From the NCBI RefSeq assembly GCF_018131225.1, contig NZ_JAFCMM010000001.1, forward strand, positions 1,302,001 through 1,366,000: a DNA stretch of 64,000 nt, in the 5' to 3' direction. The stretch's first letter is position 1. Every line of letters starts with the position of its first letter. The position numbers and the translations under genes were made by a program. This DNA comes from Bradyrhizobium sp. U87765 SZCCT0048 (lineage in GTDB: Bacteria; Pseudomonadota; Alphaproteobacteria; Rhizobiales; Xanthobacteraceae). The notes under the pieces are model-generated. The model saw only the letters and a list, made by a program, of their open reading frames with translations, was not told the DNA's origin and ran no database searches. Positions 64,000 to 64,000 of the stretch are shown one piece after another.

Positions 64000-64000
64000 G

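Overview
The window is about two-thirds GC, densely packed and arranged as many short operons. Gene content and protein style point to an alphaproteobacterium of the Bradyrhizobium/Rhodopseudomonas type (order Hyphomicrobiales). The evidence is the number of Liv-type ABC transporters, a CYP199A-like P450 system, a bacterial URC-type pyrimidine catabolism cluster and several LacI, IclR and MarR regulators tied to catabolic genes. I saw no rRNA, tRNA, CRISPR array, insertion sequence, prophage gene or origin. All identifications are read from motifs and family knowledge; no database search was run.

Region 1 (1-17.4 kb) is a catabolic island. It holds the tail of an SDR, an HSL-type esterase, a Baeyer-Villiger-type flavin monooxygenase, a second SDR, two MaoC-like hydratases, an enoyl-CoA hydratase, a CoA-transferase, a shikimate-dehydrogenase-like enzyme and an acyl-CoA dehydrogenase. 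A complete peptide-type ABC importer is split over two operons. A LacI-family regulator (8038-9084) sits between them, and two almost identical 14-bp palindromes (3076-3089 and 9222-9235) lie in front of the two operons. The logic is alcohol to ketone, ketone to ester or lactone, hydrolysis, then CoA activation and beta-oxidation of an imported compound that cannot be named from sequence.

Region 2 (17.4-22.5 kb) has a minus-strand operon of a GTP-cyclohydrolase-II-like protein (URC1 type), a DUF1688 protein (URC4 type) and a uracil phosphoribosyltransferase. This is the signature of the URC pathway of uracil breakdown. It is preceded by a structured leader and flanked by a small unknown gene and an MFS transporter.

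Region 3 (22.7-36.3 kb) has an IclR regulator and a Liv-type ABC importer with a fused LivM-LivG protein. Divergent from these is an operon of a double-EthD protein, an Old-Yellow-Enzyme-type reductase and a KstD-like flavoprotein. A proline iminopeptidase and an ABC-2 exporter follow.

Region 4 (36.4-51.1 kb) looks like an aromatic-acid region. It contains a three-component CYP199A-type P450 system (reductase, P450, ferredoxin) with a MarR regulator, a lone solute-binding protein, a BKACE (DUF849) enzyme joined to a second Liv importer, an FAD aromatic hydroxylase, an IclR regulator and an AAHS-type transporter. Two copies of one inverted repeat flank the IclR gene, in front of the hydroxylase and of the transporter.

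Region 5 (51.1-64 kb) has a divergent IlvD/Edd dehydratase and DHDPS-family aldolase (sugar-acid type). After these come a glycogen-debranching-like glucosidase, a PRC-barrel protein, an MFS protein, a GT4 glycosyltransferase, an ABC exporter and a large MscS channel, which looks like a carbohydrate and envelope-stress neighbourhood.
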